This document shows, piece after piece, positions 30,840 to 41,252 of a stretch of DNA of 64,000 nt (the first letter of the stretch is position 1; the number at the start of each line of letters is the position of its first letter). The notes under the pieces were generated by a model, which made no database searches, was not told the DNA's origin, and worked only from the letters and a program-made list of their open reading frames with translations. The stretch is from NCBI RefSeq assembly GCF_029633865.1, contig NC_079211.1, positions 142,333,345-142,397,344 of the forward strand, given 5' to 3'. This stretch comes from Lampris incognitus. Taxonomy: Eukaryota > Chordata > Actinopteri > Lampriformes > Lampridae. The position numbers and the translations under genes are program-made.

Positions 30840-31329
30840 CCTGACTGCAGCCTGCAGATCGGTGACGTAATCAATGTTGGCTGTGATGTGTGCAATGTGG
30901 GCGGAGTCGGTGACGTGCTCAATGTTTGTACAGCAACACCCTGCTCGGGTTCCTGCGACTACAGATGACATCACTACTTCACGCATTATGATTGGGTAGG
31001 GGTTTGGGCAGGGGCTAGTTCAGTTTATGAACAGCGGGAAACAGTAGATTGATGTTAGACACAGCTCGAGCCTTCGGTCCTTGCACCTTGACTAACCAAC
31101 TCTATGTCAACGTCGATTGTAAAAAAAAAAAAACACAGCTAAATAACTATAAAGCTAGCGCTAGCTAGCAACATAATCCGTGACTGCTGTTTCATGCTAG
31201 CTAATGTTCGTGCAATGGCGGGAATCGCAAACCAGTGAACGTGAGGACGCCCACATTGCGCACGTCACATTCCACATCGAATACGTCACCGACATTGAAC
31301 ACGTCACCGATCTGCAGGCTGCAGTCAGG
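30840..31329. mobile_element. 490-bp TIR element (MITE) upstream of MSMB copy 1
   Basis: 28-bp terminal inverted repeats starting CCTGACTGCAGCCTGCAGAT (30840-30867, and the complement at 31302-31329), with further imperfect inverted similarity inside (GGTGACG...CGTCACC pairs). Units 2 and 3 read straight across the site (about 40310 and 49357). No coding capacity. The target duplication was not resolved. Confidence 0.82.
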
Positions 31330-31339
31330 GGTACTTGAA

Positions 31340-32545
31340 TCTTGATTGGTTCATGTTGTCCAGGCTGTTTATGATTGGTGATCTGGCCGTGGACGGGAGG
31401 TTATTGGTTATGTTAGTTGCATAAAACAGAGCTTGGGGGTGTAGCTCTCGTTTTCAGAGACTATGGCTGGTGTTAATGGTGGTTAATGTTGAATAAAAAG
31501 ACAACCTTTTATTTGGTGAACCTGCCGAGTGTAACTTCCTCTTTATTTAACATTTTCGCAACACATGTGGGGTGTAAATATACAACAGCTTGGCGACGAG
31601 GATGGGATTTGTTAAGTTGGAAAACACAGAGTTTGTATGTTGAGCAACTCCGCTGAGGTCCCAGTAGACTAAGAAAATGGCGTTCGGTGAGTGAAAGGAC
31701 CTTTGAACAGAAAATGGCATTCAGGAAGCCAGAAGATTTTCACTTCAAAGAAAGTTTTGATTGTTATCGACAGAGACTAGAGCAGTACTTTGCAGCTAAT
31801 GGCTTGGACCCAAAAGCGGAGAAAACCAAGTCGGTGTTTCTCACAGTAGTAGGCAAGAGGTCGCACAGCTTGCTAATGGACTTGTGTGCACTAGATAAGC
31901 CCTCTGAAAAAACCTACGAGCAGTTGGTGGAACCGTTACAAGAGCATGTTCCCAAAACCAACTTCATCGCCAGAAGATGCAAGTAACAAGTGAGTACATT
32001 GCAAGTTTGAGAAAGTTAGCTGCCACGTGCAAGTTTGGGGCCTTTTTAGAGGAGGCAGTGTGTGATAGATTTGTCTGTGGAGTTCGGAGCGCAGAGCTAA
32101 GAGACCGTTTACTCAAAGCGGCTCACACTAAAGACTTTGCCGATTGCAGTTGAAATGAGGCTTACGTATGAAGTGACAAAGTGCAGTGCTCAGCAGTTCT
32201 CACAAAAAATGTACAAGGCTAACATGGTTGACAAGAAAGCCAATGCAAAGCACTGAGAGGTTATGGGAAAGTCTGAAGCTAGTGGGAAGTCGTGCTGTCG
32301 TTGTAATGTAGAGGGCCACAGACCAAGGAAGTGGAGTGTCACGAATGTAAGAAAAAAGGTCACATTGCAAAAGCATGCCGATCACGTAAGGAAGGAGCCA
32401 GTGACAAGCAACCAAAATGGGCAAAGCATTTGGAAGCTGCACCGAGTAGATGTTGCAACGCTTCCCGGCGCGTCATGGATGCCAAGGGCATCCACCCAAT
32501 GAAAGAAAAGACAGATGCTATTGAGAAGGCTGCAGTTCTGAATTT
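31340..32545 (+). pseudogene. gypsy 'H' LTR end, primer site and gag with zinc knuckles (unit 1)
   Basis: The LTR right end (TGAATAAAAAGACAACC, then ...ATATACAACA near 31586) is followed by TTGGCGACGAGGATGGGAT, a standard gypsy primer-site motif. Gag begins at 31687 (MSERTFEQKMAFRKPEDFHF), runs to a frameshift at 31985, continues as TSEYIASLRKLAATCKFGAF in a new frame, and has a damaged pair of CCHC knuckles (CHECKKKGHIAKAC kept; the first shortened by a deletion near 32325). The frame ends at the RTE insertion near 32546. No pol follows except the remnant at 34018. Confidence 0.82.
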
Positions 32546-34015
32546 TTTTTTTAACTGAACTCAGATTCTTAGCTATGAAGAGGATGAAGAGTCGAAAGGC
32601 AGTTGGTCCTGATGACATACCTGTGGAGGTATGGAGATGCTTAGTAGAGATGGCAGTGGGGTTTTTAACTGGATTGTTTAACACTATCTTGGAAAGTGAG
32701 AGGATGCCTGAGGAGTGGAGAAGAAGCATACTGGTAGCGATTTTCAAGAACAAGGGCGATGTGCAGAACTGTAGCAACTACAGAGGTATAAAGTTGATCA
32801 GCCACAGCATGAAGATATGGGAAAGAGTAGTAGAAGTTAGGTTAAGAGGAGAGGTGACGATTAGTGAGCAGCAGTATGGTTTCATGCCAGGAAAGGGCAC
32901 CACAGATGTGATGTTTGCTTTGAGAAGTATAGAGAAGGCCAGAACTAGTTACATTGTGTCTTTGTAGATTTGGAGAACGCATACGACAGGGTGCCGAGAG
33001 AGGAGGTGTGGTATTGTATGAGGAAGTCGGGAGTTGCAGAGAAGTATGTAGGAGTGGTGCAGGATATGTATGAGGGAAGTGTGACAATGGCGAGGTGTGC
33101 GGTTGGAATGACAGATGGGTTCAAGGTGGAGGTGGGATTACATCAAGGATCGGCTCTGAGCCCTTTTTTGTTTACAATGGTGATGGACAGGTTGACGGAC
33201 AAGATCAGAAAGGAGTCTCCATGGACGATGATGTTTGCAGATGACATTGTGATCTGTAACGAGAGTAGGGTGCAGGTTGAGGAGAGCTTGGAGAGGTGGA
33301 GGTATGCACTGGAGAGAAGAGGAATGAAAGTCAGCAGTAGCAAGACACAATACCTATGCGTGAATGAGAGGGAGGACAGTGGAATGGTGAGGATGCAAGG
33401 AGTGGAGGTGATGAAGGCATATGAGTTTAAATACTTGGGGTCAACTGTCCAAAGTAATGGGGAGTGCGGGAGAGAGGTGAAGAAGAGAGTGCAGGCAGGG
33501 TGGAGTGGGTGGAGAAGAGTGTCAGGAGTGATTTGTGACAGAAGGGTACCAGCAAGAGTTAAAGGGAAGGTTTACAAGATGGTTGTGAGACCAGCTATGT
33601 TATATGGTTTGGAGACATTGGCACTGACGAAAAGACAGGAGGCGGAGCTGGAGGTGGCAGAGTTGAAGATGCTAAGATTTTTACTGGGCGTAACGAAGAA
33701 GGACAGGATTAGGAACGATTATATTAGAGGGACCGCTCATGTTGGACGGTTTGGAGACAAGGCAAGAGCGGCAAGATTGAGATGGCTTGGACATGTGTGG
33801 AGGAGAGATGCTGGGTGTATTGGGAGAAGGATGCTGGATATGGAACTGCCAGGGAAGAGGATAAGAGGAAGACCAAAGAGGAGGTTTATGGATGTGGTGA
33901 GGGAAGACATGCAGATGGCTAGTGTGACAGAGGAAGACGCAGAAGACAGGAAGAAATGGAAACAGATGATCTGCTGTGACGACCCCTAACGGGAGCACCT
34001 GAAAGAAATAGTAGT
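32546..34015 (+). pseudogene. RTE-clade LINE reverse transcriptase, 5'-truncated (unit 1)
   Basis: Inserted into the gypsy remnant. Frame 32575-32967 carries KSRKAVGPDDIPVEVWRCLV and NCSNYRGIKLISHSMKIWER. After a deletion/frameshift near 32950 the frame 32970-33989 holds LHQGSALSPFLFTMVMDRLT, FADDIVICNES (catalytic ADD), YLGSTVQSNGE, and the RTE-type C-terminus LRWLGHVWRRDAG and RGRPKRRFMDVV. It ends CCCCTAACGGGAGCACC and a short GTAGTT tail. Endonuclease is missing. Unit 1 keeps TGG where units 2 and 3 have a TGA in REEVWYCM. Confidence 0.88.
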
Positions 34016-34017
34016 TG

Positions 34018-34165
34018 ATCGTTCTTAGCTCTGCTAAACGACTATGGGAAGTTTATCCCTACTCTATCTACATGGATTCAGCCGATGACAGCATTGCTGC
34101 ACAAAGATGCAATCTCGAAGTGGTCTGAGAAATGTCAGAGTGCATTTGATAATGCATTTGATAAT
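34018..34165 (+). pseudogene. gypsy RT/RNase H connection remnant (unit 1)
   Basis: In one frame it reads SALLNDYGKFIPTLST, PMTALLHKDAISKWSEKCQS and AFDNA, the conserved connection between RT and RNase H of Ty3/gypsy (usual form FLGLVNYYGKF...). It shows that the RTE insertion lies within a deleted gypsy element. The equivalents are at 43098-43240 and 55565-55700. Confidence 0.72.
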
Positions 34166-34261
34166 GGCCTATAATTAAAGACCGGCACTATAAAAAGAAA
34201 ATGCAAAGTACAAAAAAAAAGAAAAGAATAGAAACATAGTCACTTCCCCGCTGGGAGTGAC

Positions 34262-34800
34262 TATGAACTATGAACTAACTGACCTGACTCCATGAATCTT
34301 AAGAGCCCTACCCGGTTTATACTCTTATACTCAGTGATGTATTCTGGGCCTGCACCATTCAGTTGTTTGTAGACAAGCAGCAGCACTTTAAAATCTATTT
34401 TGTAACTAACTGGAAACCAGTGTAAAGATTTCAGGACTCGAGTAATGTGGTCTGTTCTCTTGGTCCTGGTTAAAACTCTTAGCATCAGCATTCTGAATAA
34501 GGTGCAGCTGTTTAATGGCCTTTTTGGGAAGACCAGTTAAAAGACTGTTGCAGTAATCAATTCTACTGGAAATAAAAGCACAGATGAGCTTCTCTTGGTC
34601 ATTCTGGGATACCAAAGCCTTGATTCTGGCTATATTTTTAACCTCCGTGAAGTTGGCACCCCATGTAATCAGAACATCGATAAATGACAAATGAATAATC
34701 AAATGTCGGTGTCTTTCATCATGTGGTGGAGATGCATATGGACTCCTTTCTACAGCTTTTCGAGCACAACCAAAGATGAAAACAAACAAGCGGGGAGTGA
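34262..34800 (-). pseudogene. L2-like LINE pol C-terminus (unit 1, shortened)
   Basis: On the minus strand: LICAFISSRIDYCNSLLTGL, KKAIKQLHLIQNADAKSFNQ, RTKRTDHITRVLKSLHWFPV and VSYKIDFKVLLLVYKQLNGA, the classic end of L2-group reverse transcriptases. Frame changes occur near 34490. The C-terminal 200 bp kept in units 2-3 are deleted here. Confidence 0.85.
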
Positions 34801-35280
34801 AATTAAGATAGTGAATTTTATTAAAAGAAAGAAAGAAAGAAACAAATAAAACGCCAAACCACCATTTGTCATTTTTGTGTTAAAAACTATACTTGGTATA
34901 GACTTCCGGCTCACGCAATGAGAGACTAGTCGCACTTCCCAATAGCTCCGCAGTTTTACCTCTAAAATCACTTTTAAACAAGTTTAAATCCGACCAACTT
35001 GCAAATTAATCTCTCATCCCATAGTCATAACAGAATTTGTGACTTATGAGGCCGGTTTTCAACAATGATGAATTCTAAAAAAGAAAAACCGTGACGATGC
35101 ACAAAGGCCCGGGGGAAGTCTCGAGCTCGCCTAGCAAGGACTACCGAGAAAAAAAACGGCGTTCTGGCCGACAAAGTGCCTGCTGGCCTCTAGACACTTC
35201 GCAAGGAAATGCCCCAAAACGAGAAAGACATTTGTGCCATGATCGAATTACGAACGTTACGTCTGATCTAAAAAAAGGAC

Positions 35281-35429
35281 ATCCATCCATCCATCCATCC
35301 ATCCATCCATCCATCCATTATCTAAGCTGCTTATCCGAATTCGGGTCGCGGGGATGCTGGAGCCTATCCCAGCAGTCATTGTGCGGAAGGCGGGGAGACA
35401 CCCTGGACAGGCCGCCAGTCAATCACAGG

Positions 35430-35465
<36 letters not shown>
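35281..35465 (+). repeat. TCCATCC-type repeat with (CA)n in L1 ORF1 (unit 1)
   Basis: Eight CATC units, the full repeat core and a CA run of about 33 bp at 35430-35463, inserted into L1 ORF1 after AAAAAAAGGA. Counterparts: 44574-44786 with a 62-bp CA run and 57042-57198 with a 28-bp run. Confidence 0.9.
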
Positions 35466-35655
35466 CAATGGCTATGATAAGGGCTACAATGATTGCGCAT
35501 AGCGAAACAATTTGAGAAGTGGAAGAAGCCACATCCCAGCACTGACGATATCTCCCAGTTGCAAACCGAAGTGGCTCGCCTCACGGCCGAAACTGCTAGA
35601 CTGTCGGACAAATGTGAGGACATGGAGGGGCGGTTACGTAGGAACATTCGTTAAT

Positions 35656-35937
35656 CCTTTTCATTCATCATCCAAACCGGGGATACTGGAACCTATCTGT
35701 TGTGTTGCTAAAGGGACCACTCGAAGTCTGTTAGCATACGCTTCTTTACTTCAGCAACCCACGTCACACTCCTTCTCCCCTCTTACAGTCACTTACATCC
35801 TATCTTGCCCTCTAGCTCCCTCTACTGTCCTCCAACTGCATCAACTCAAGACATCACACTATCCCTGCAGTCATTTGGCGGCAGGCGGGGGGACAACCTG
35901 GACAAGCTGCCAGGCCATCACAGGGCACATATCCGCA
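35656..35937 (+). repeat. second TCCATCC-type repeat, itself split (unit 1)
   Basis: CATCCAAACCGGGGATACTG at the left and TGCAGTCATTTGGCGGCAGG with the usual end at the right. A 170-bp unrelated stretch (about 35697-35860) lies between. Present in units 2 (44977-45258) and 3 (57390-57671) at the same place. Confidence 0.8.
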
Positions 35938-36060
35938 TAATAGGAGTTCCAGAGGGAAGGGAAGGGAGGGCCCGCTACCCAGCGACTTTGTTACTGAGCT
36001 ACTTACCGATGTGCTATCCTTCGAGGGAGAAGCCGCTGATCGACTGCTGTCACCGATCCC

Positions 36061-36070
36061 GGTTGATAGG
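36061..36070. other. unit 1/2 junction: L1 ORF1 to L1 ORF2 on GGTTGATAGG
   Basis: Left of here is L1 ORF1 (SPIPVDRM). Right of here is the L1 ORF2 end as at 27715. The 10-bp overlap GGTTGATAGG corresponds to GATTGATAGG at 27705-27714 with one difference. It marks the end of a tandem duplication. Confidence 0.88.
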
Positions 36071-36890
36071 ATGCGAACTACCACTTCTTGTGCCCGTCTC
36101 GGGCTGATACAATTCAAAGTTTTGCACAGAGTACACTTCTCCAAATCCAGACTTTCCAAAATATATCCCAATGTAAGTGACAATTGTGACAGGTGTCATG
36201 CCTCCCCATGTGACCTCTCTCATATGTTTGTTCACTGCCCCAAATTGTGACCCTATTAGCATTCAATCTTTAAAACTCTTTCTGATGTCCTTGAAATTGA
36301 CATGCAACCATGCCCCTTAATAGCCATCTTTGGCATCCCCGCTGATTTATTTTCTTTAAATTGTGAACAAGCTGACATTGTCGCTTTCACAACCCTGTTA
36401 GACCGTCGCAATTCTTCTTAAGTGGAAGTCTGCACTGCCTCCCTCCTTTTCCTCGTGGCTTAATGATGTGATGTTCTTTCCTAAGTTGGAGAAAATTAAA
36501 TACTCTTTGAATGGTCCAAATGATAAATTCACCAGAAAATGGCAACCCTTTATATTATTCTTTAATGCCCTGCGGAGGCTTGCTATGGTTGAGGGGCCGT
36601 AATTTGAGATGTTCCTAGACACCTGAATCATCTGACTGTCACTGACTAGTATATGTTGACAACGTCCGGTCCAAACAATTTGCCAACTTTCCAGTTTTAT
36701 TTTATTGTATTTATCTGTCTCTCATACAGTCAATGTACTGTTGTTTTGTTGTTGCGTTGTTGTGCTGTTGTCTTATTGCACTGTACATTTTATGTTGAAG
36801 CTGTTACAGGTTGTGGGAGGGGGGTGGGTGGGCATTATATTGGTAATGACCTGTATCGCGAAATTTGAATGAAAATATATTCGAAAAAAA
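36071..36890 (+). pseudogene. L1 ORF2 end and 3' UTR (unit 2)
   Basis: Same segment as 27715-28515: RTTTSCARLGLIQFKVLHR and DRCHASPCDLSHMFVHCPKL, then L1 3' UTR and an A-rich end. It is followed by a 50-bp TCCATCC piece at 36906-36950. Confidence 0.82.
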
Positions 36891-37122
36891 CCTATACTTG
36901 GTATATCCATCCATCCATTATCCAAACCGCTTATCCTGCTCTCGGGGTCGTATATAAGTATCAGAAAAAAGGCAAAAAAACAACAACAAAAAACCCCAAA
37001 AAACAAAGAAGTTTATAATGAATGGATTCATTTATTTAGGTATTAAAATGGATTCTGTTGAGAAAAACATAAGCAAACATGCAAACCAAGTAAGGTCATA
37101 GCAGGGCAGAACAATTATTCCA

Positions 37123-39151
37123 TCACTTTCCTACAGCTGCCAAAATGGGGCATGGGACAGAGGGGTCATCCCGCTTGTGAACTTTGTATTCACATGCTTC
37201 TGAATCAAACACTGACACGCAGTCGTCGGGGATTCGGACTGGGGTGGAATACCTACACAAACGCATTGCACGTTAGAAGTCATAGTACTTTGTAAGAGAG
37301 GTGAATGGTATTGTCCTCCCACACAGCAGTGACGTTCTTTAACGGCATACTCACCCATCGCAGCATCCTCCACAGGAACAGTCCATACATGCACTGTTCC
37401 TCCACTTGGATCCTACAGCGTGCCAAGTCTTATCCACGTCATCCTGACAATGGGTCATACCTGTGGGTGCAAAATATACACCAAATGACAACATTTGCAA
37501 AAATCGGCAACAACATTCATGCCACACATATTTTAGTATAGCATTGTTAACTACAACTATTTTAGTTATTGCCTGCTTTTTTATTAACCAGTTATTTACT
37601 GATGAATGGAGACTGTCCTCCACCAAAAAACGACCCCATAGGTCGTTTGTACAAGCAGCTTATTATGACCCATAGTTACGTTTTAAGCTACTTCCTCATG
37701 GTCCTCCGTAATTATAACGCCTTACTTTCCCCAGGCTATCGTGAGAACTAATATTAATAAAAGCGAAGTTTAATGTCACATAGCGGTTATAATGTCCATG
37801 CTAGCTGACTTTCTAACTTCTGGCTAACGTTAAGTTAGCTTTTATAATGTAATTCATAGATAAACATACTGCTAATAGCAATCTTAGCTACTATACTAGA
37901 CGGCGAAACAACACAAAAACGCACTGACCACATATTCTATTGTTCTCATATTGTTTTAAAAACCCACAATGCACCAAGGCGAAAAGTATCTGTGGCATAT
38001 CTCCTGCCGCCGGTAGGGGCGCTAATGTAGGAAACGCTCCTGTGGGTCGTATTAGAGCAGTGGTTCTCAACCTTTTTGGGGTCCTGGACCCCCTGCGTAT
38101 TTTTGATCTACCCTGAGGACCCCTCCTCCTGATCTTGGGGGGGGGGTTGCAATTTGATGGGAACACATAGAAACTGCATTTTAAATTGCATTATAGCATT
38201 TATTCACTCTTTGGGGCAAAAATAAGAGCTTTCAGTTGTAACTTAGATATAGTTAACAAAACAGAATTCTTATGCAGTAACTTTCAGATATATGTAACAA
38301 AACAGAATATGTATTCAGGAACTTTCAGATATATGTAACAACAGAATTGTTATGCAGTAACTTTTAACAATGCAAATGGGAGCGAGAGCTCTTATTAAAA
38401 TACAATAAATTACACATGTGAAACAGATGTAATTAGAGAAAAAAGTCCTGTTACCCTTTATAGTTTAGATAGATAAAGGTCTCAGTCACATTTGAGTAAA
38501 ATAATCCTATTTCTATAAATGTCATAGGATCTTTTTTTAAAGATATTTTATTTTCACGGACCCCTTGCAATTACACCAATGACCACTAGGGGTCCGCGGA
38601 CCCCCGGTTGAGAAACACTGTATTAGAGGACAAACGACCTATGTGGTCGTATGGGTTGTAGGACTTGTTGGATGAATGCTATTTGATGTTATCTATGAAT
38701 TAAAAGTGCAAATTGTCATAGTGACTCGTGCAGTTTTTCTAATTCCTTATTTCCTCCTAACTATTTTCATTTGTTTATCAATTTATTTGTTAATGGTAAT
38801 GTTTTAAAACATAATGGTATGTTTACCTGGTTTCATGAGTCTTACGTAGCACGCTCCATTTGCATATGAAGGCAGCACACAAAAGAATAAAGCTAGAGCC
38901 AAGTATTTCTTCACAGAAAACAAAAAAAAGGAAAAGAAAGATATCAGATTATTAATTTGATCCCTGGATATGCCGGAACCAAAGACATTTAACCACTTTC
39001 ACAATATTTTCAAAGTCTGAGACATAGCCTGCTTAAACATACTCATCAGGAGTCTTAAAGAGGGGAAACAGCTATTGTGTAATGTTGACTTGGTGGCTGC
39101 AGCCTGTTAAGGTGAATGACATTGCGAGGATGAAATCCAGTGAGCTAATCA

Positions 39152-39186
<35 letters not shown>

Positions 39187-40018
39187 TGGGGGAGGGGGGC
39201 TCATGATGCAACAAACTATAGAGGACCCAGTCTAAACAATGTTGTAATCTTTGACAATCATGACTTTAGGTTACACTGGCCATATATAAAAGGAAGAACA
39301 AATAATCAAAACAAAACAAGTAAAAAAACATTTTTTTACATGTATTTCTGATTTTTCCCTTTTTCTCCCAATTTAGTGGCCAGTCGATCCCTATTTTAGT
39401 TCAAACACCCACCCTCGTACTGCATGCGTTCGCCAACTGCATCTCTCCGGCCAGCAGTCTCGAAGGAGATGCCTCCCCACTTCCGTGACAAGGCGACTCC
39501 AGGCCGAACCACTGCTTTTTCCCGCGTGATTTTTTTTTCATACACGTTTTCCGGGGTACGAAAAAAAAACACGCCTTTTTCCCCACACACACACAAACAC
39601 AGACACATTCATGTGACGAACACAAGTCGACTCCACCCCCCTCCCGAAGACAGCGCTGCCAAGTATTGCTGCTACATCGAGTCCGGCCATAGTCAGATCT
39701 GAAGAGACCGGGACGTGAACCTTGGTCCCCAGTGAGCATTTGCATTGCTACAAAGCTGATACCGCTACACTACCGTGGATTCAAACAAAAAAAAGTTTAA
39801 TCAACTGTCTATTGATCATTTGTGGAAAAACTTGGTAAATATATAGATCAGGAACAAACATAACCCCCAATTCTCCAGTTATAGATTTTCCCTACATATT
39901 TGTTTGGTGGTGTGCTGATTAGGGCATATTTCAAGTTATCCAAAACCTCGTAACAATAAACAAAAAAACGAATATATGCATACATATATGTATATAAATG
40001 ATAATAAACACTCACCAT
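37123..40018 (-). CDS. msmb: beta-microseminoprotein-like gene, copy 2
   Basis: Exons on the minus strand: ATG 40016-40018 (donor GTGAGT), 38827-38908, 37355-37460 and 37123-37252; 106 aa, no stops. The signal peptide (KYLALALFFCVLPSYANG) leads into ACYVRLMKPG. Exon 3 carries HCQDDVDKTWHAVGSKWRN and the CMDCSCGGCCD cluster, exon 4 YSTPVRIPDDC, FDSEACEYKVHKRDD and PSVPCPILAAVGK. The ten-cysteine pattern and the W between the second and third cysteine match MSMB/PSP94. The promoter has TATTTAAA at 40121-40128 and the poly(A) signal is at 37031-37036. Intron 2 is enlarged by a nested transposon (37609-38670) and intron 1 by a SINE. Likely a functional secreted protein. Confidence 0.93.
37609..38670. 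mobile_element. TIR element A in MSMB intron 2 (unit 2), carrying MITE B
   Basis: Bounded by GATGAATG at 37601-37608 and 38671-38678. Unit 1 has a single GATGAATG at 29204-29211 (empty site). The ends are imperfect inverted repeats of about 45 bp around CATAGGTCGTTTGT (37627-37650) and its complement ACAAACGACCTATG (38629-38642). No coding capacity. Confidence 0.85.
38058..38620. mobile_element. hAT-type MITE B (unit 2)
   Basis: 563 bp with ends CAGTGGTTCTCAACC and its imperfect complement GGTTGAGAAACACTG, flanked by TATTAGAG at 38050-38057 and 38621-38628 (8-bp hAT duplication). It has subterminal GGACCCC/GGGGTCC motifs. Non-coding. Confidence 0.9.
39153..39186. repeat. (GT)n in MSMB intron 1 (unit 2)
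   Basis: About 16 GT repeats. Differs in length from the copies in the other units. Confidence 0.9.
39331..39780 (-). mobile_element. tRNA-derived SINE in MSMB intron 1 (unit 2)
   Basis: Same SINE family as 30306-30703, reversed: on the minus strand A box TAGTGTAGCGG near 39770, B box GGTTCACGTCC near 39715, and the tail at 39331-39370. Shared with units 3 and 4 but absent from unit 1, so it was inserted before those units were copied. Confidence 0.85.
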
Positions 40019-40120
40019 AGTGGCCGCCGGACTGTCCCGTATCTGTTAGATGATGTGAATGGTGGTGAGATAGTCAATTTAATATACAGGATTGTATCTT
40101 CTCAATGGGGTGACCTCGCT

Positions 40121-40128
40121 TTTAAATA
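40121..40128 (-). promoter_or_regulatory. TATA box of MSMB copy 2
   Basis: TATTTAAA on the minus strand, about 103 bp upstream of the ATG. The same box is at 49164-49171 and 4922-4929. Confidence 0.65.
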
Positions 40129-40460
40129 ATGACTGTTCAGAGACCTTTGGAATTAAACAAGGGTGTAGGTATAGCCCCTGCCAAAACATTTAATCTCGTT
40201 TAAAAGCTAATTTCACACACAACAAACACGTTTGCTAATGATTACTCACCACTCTTCTCCTTTGTTTTCGCAATTTTCTGTAAAATGGTATCTGGTGTTC
40301 TCAACACAGGACGGGTTGACAATATTGATTGGTTCATGTTGTCCAGGCTGTTCATGATTGGTGACCGGGATGGGAGGTTATTGGTTATGTTAGTTGCTTA
40401 AAATGGAGCTTGGGGTGTGGCTCTGGTTTTCAGAGACTATGGCCGGTGTTAATGGTGGTT

Positions 40461-41252
40461 TGTAGTGTTTATGGGGATACATAATTCCCCTTACTGAGCT
40501 GGTAGGAACGTTAGTTTACAGCTGCTGTTTTCTCGGTTCGGGTTTACAGTGGTGCACTTCCGCTGCGCGGGTTGTTGTTGTAATGGTGGAAGGAATAAAT
40601 GGTGCACGTTGTGTAGCCGAAAGAGAAAGTTGTCACGACTCCTGCTTGAGCTCCTCTACACTGGTGACCCCGACATGATACGCTGTGGTGCGATGGAACC
40701 TCAACCCTAAACCCGCGGCGATCTCCTCCCAGAGCGCTGACGTGAATTGCGGCCCTCTGTCCGAGGAGAGGTCAGATGGGCACCTCGGTGGCACATCTGG
40801 TTGGACGGTACCACACATAAGGCTCACCGCAGCAGCCTCGGTTCGAATCCGGCCTGGTCCCCACTTCTCAGCATGGCGGCTCTCAGTCCTATGTCCCCAC
40901 GGAGCTGCGGTCGGCGAAATATGTTTTCATCCGTCACGACGCGCACCATTTCAGGTACGGGACACTGGAGATAAGCACTTTGTGGTGGAGGTTGGCAGCA
41001 GGCTGGAGCGGGTTTCTGTGGACCGCCTCAAGCCTGCTCACCTGGACTTAGACCGCCCGTTTGGTCTTGCCCTGCCCCCACGGCGGGGGCGCCCCCCGGC
41101 CCTGCCCCCCTCCCCTGGCTAGCCGCCCCCTGCTTCCCCAGCCCCTCCCTTTCCCCGGACCAGCTGTGAGGACTCTGCTGCTTTGCCTGCGGTTAACCAG
41201 CCCCCAGCTCCTGTTCAGCGGAGCCGTTGGGGCAGAGAGATCTGCCCCACAG
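40461..41252 (+). mobile_element. gypsy 'G', 5' LTR plus truncated interior (unit 2)
   Basis: 200-bp LTR 40461-40660 (TGTAGTG...CTCTACA), primer site CTGGTGACCCCGACATGAT, a short non-coding stretch, then the tail of an integrase (HFVVEVGSRLERVSVDRLKP and HLDLDRP in one frame). At 41252 it is fused to the gag of gypsy H: one deletion removed the G 3' LTR and the H gag start, which unit 3 still has. Confidence 0.85.

Larger units (their letters stand above)
27715..36070. repeat. tandem unit 1 (8.4 kb)
   Basis: First and most diverged unit. It holds L1 3' end, MSMB-like gene 1, SINE, MITE, gypsy gag with RTE, L2-like LINE and L1 ORF1 region. Compared with units 2-4 it lacks the TIR element in intron 2 (single GATGAATG at 29204-29211), and compared with units 2-3 it lacks the gypsy insertion (empty site at about 31476). 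It has two private insertions (30306-30703 and 30840-31329). Confidence 0.9.
34885..36070 (+). pseudogene. L1 5' region and ORF1 (unit 1), interrupted twice
   Basis: L1-like leader followed by a decayed ORF1: KEMPQNEKDICAMIELRTL, then after the first insertion FEKWKKPHPSTDDISQLQTE and a coiled-coil heptad region (VARLTAETARLSDKCEDMEG), then after the second insertion IIGVPEGREG and FVTELLTDVLSFEGEAADRL, ending LLSPIPVDRM. Here the sequence jumps into L1 ORF2 at the unit junction. ORF1p of L1 is an RNA-binding chaperone. Confidence 0.82.

Noticed and set aside
35512-35940. 142-aa frames repeated in each unit (also 44833-45261, 57246-57674)
   Set aside because: They span L1 ORF1 and TCCATCC-type repeat in mixed frames; conserved only because the units are recent duplicates.
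27715-36070. Whole unit as one giant transposon
   Set aside because: Unit ends lie inside L1 coding sequence without terminal repeats or target duplications; tandem duplication explains it better.
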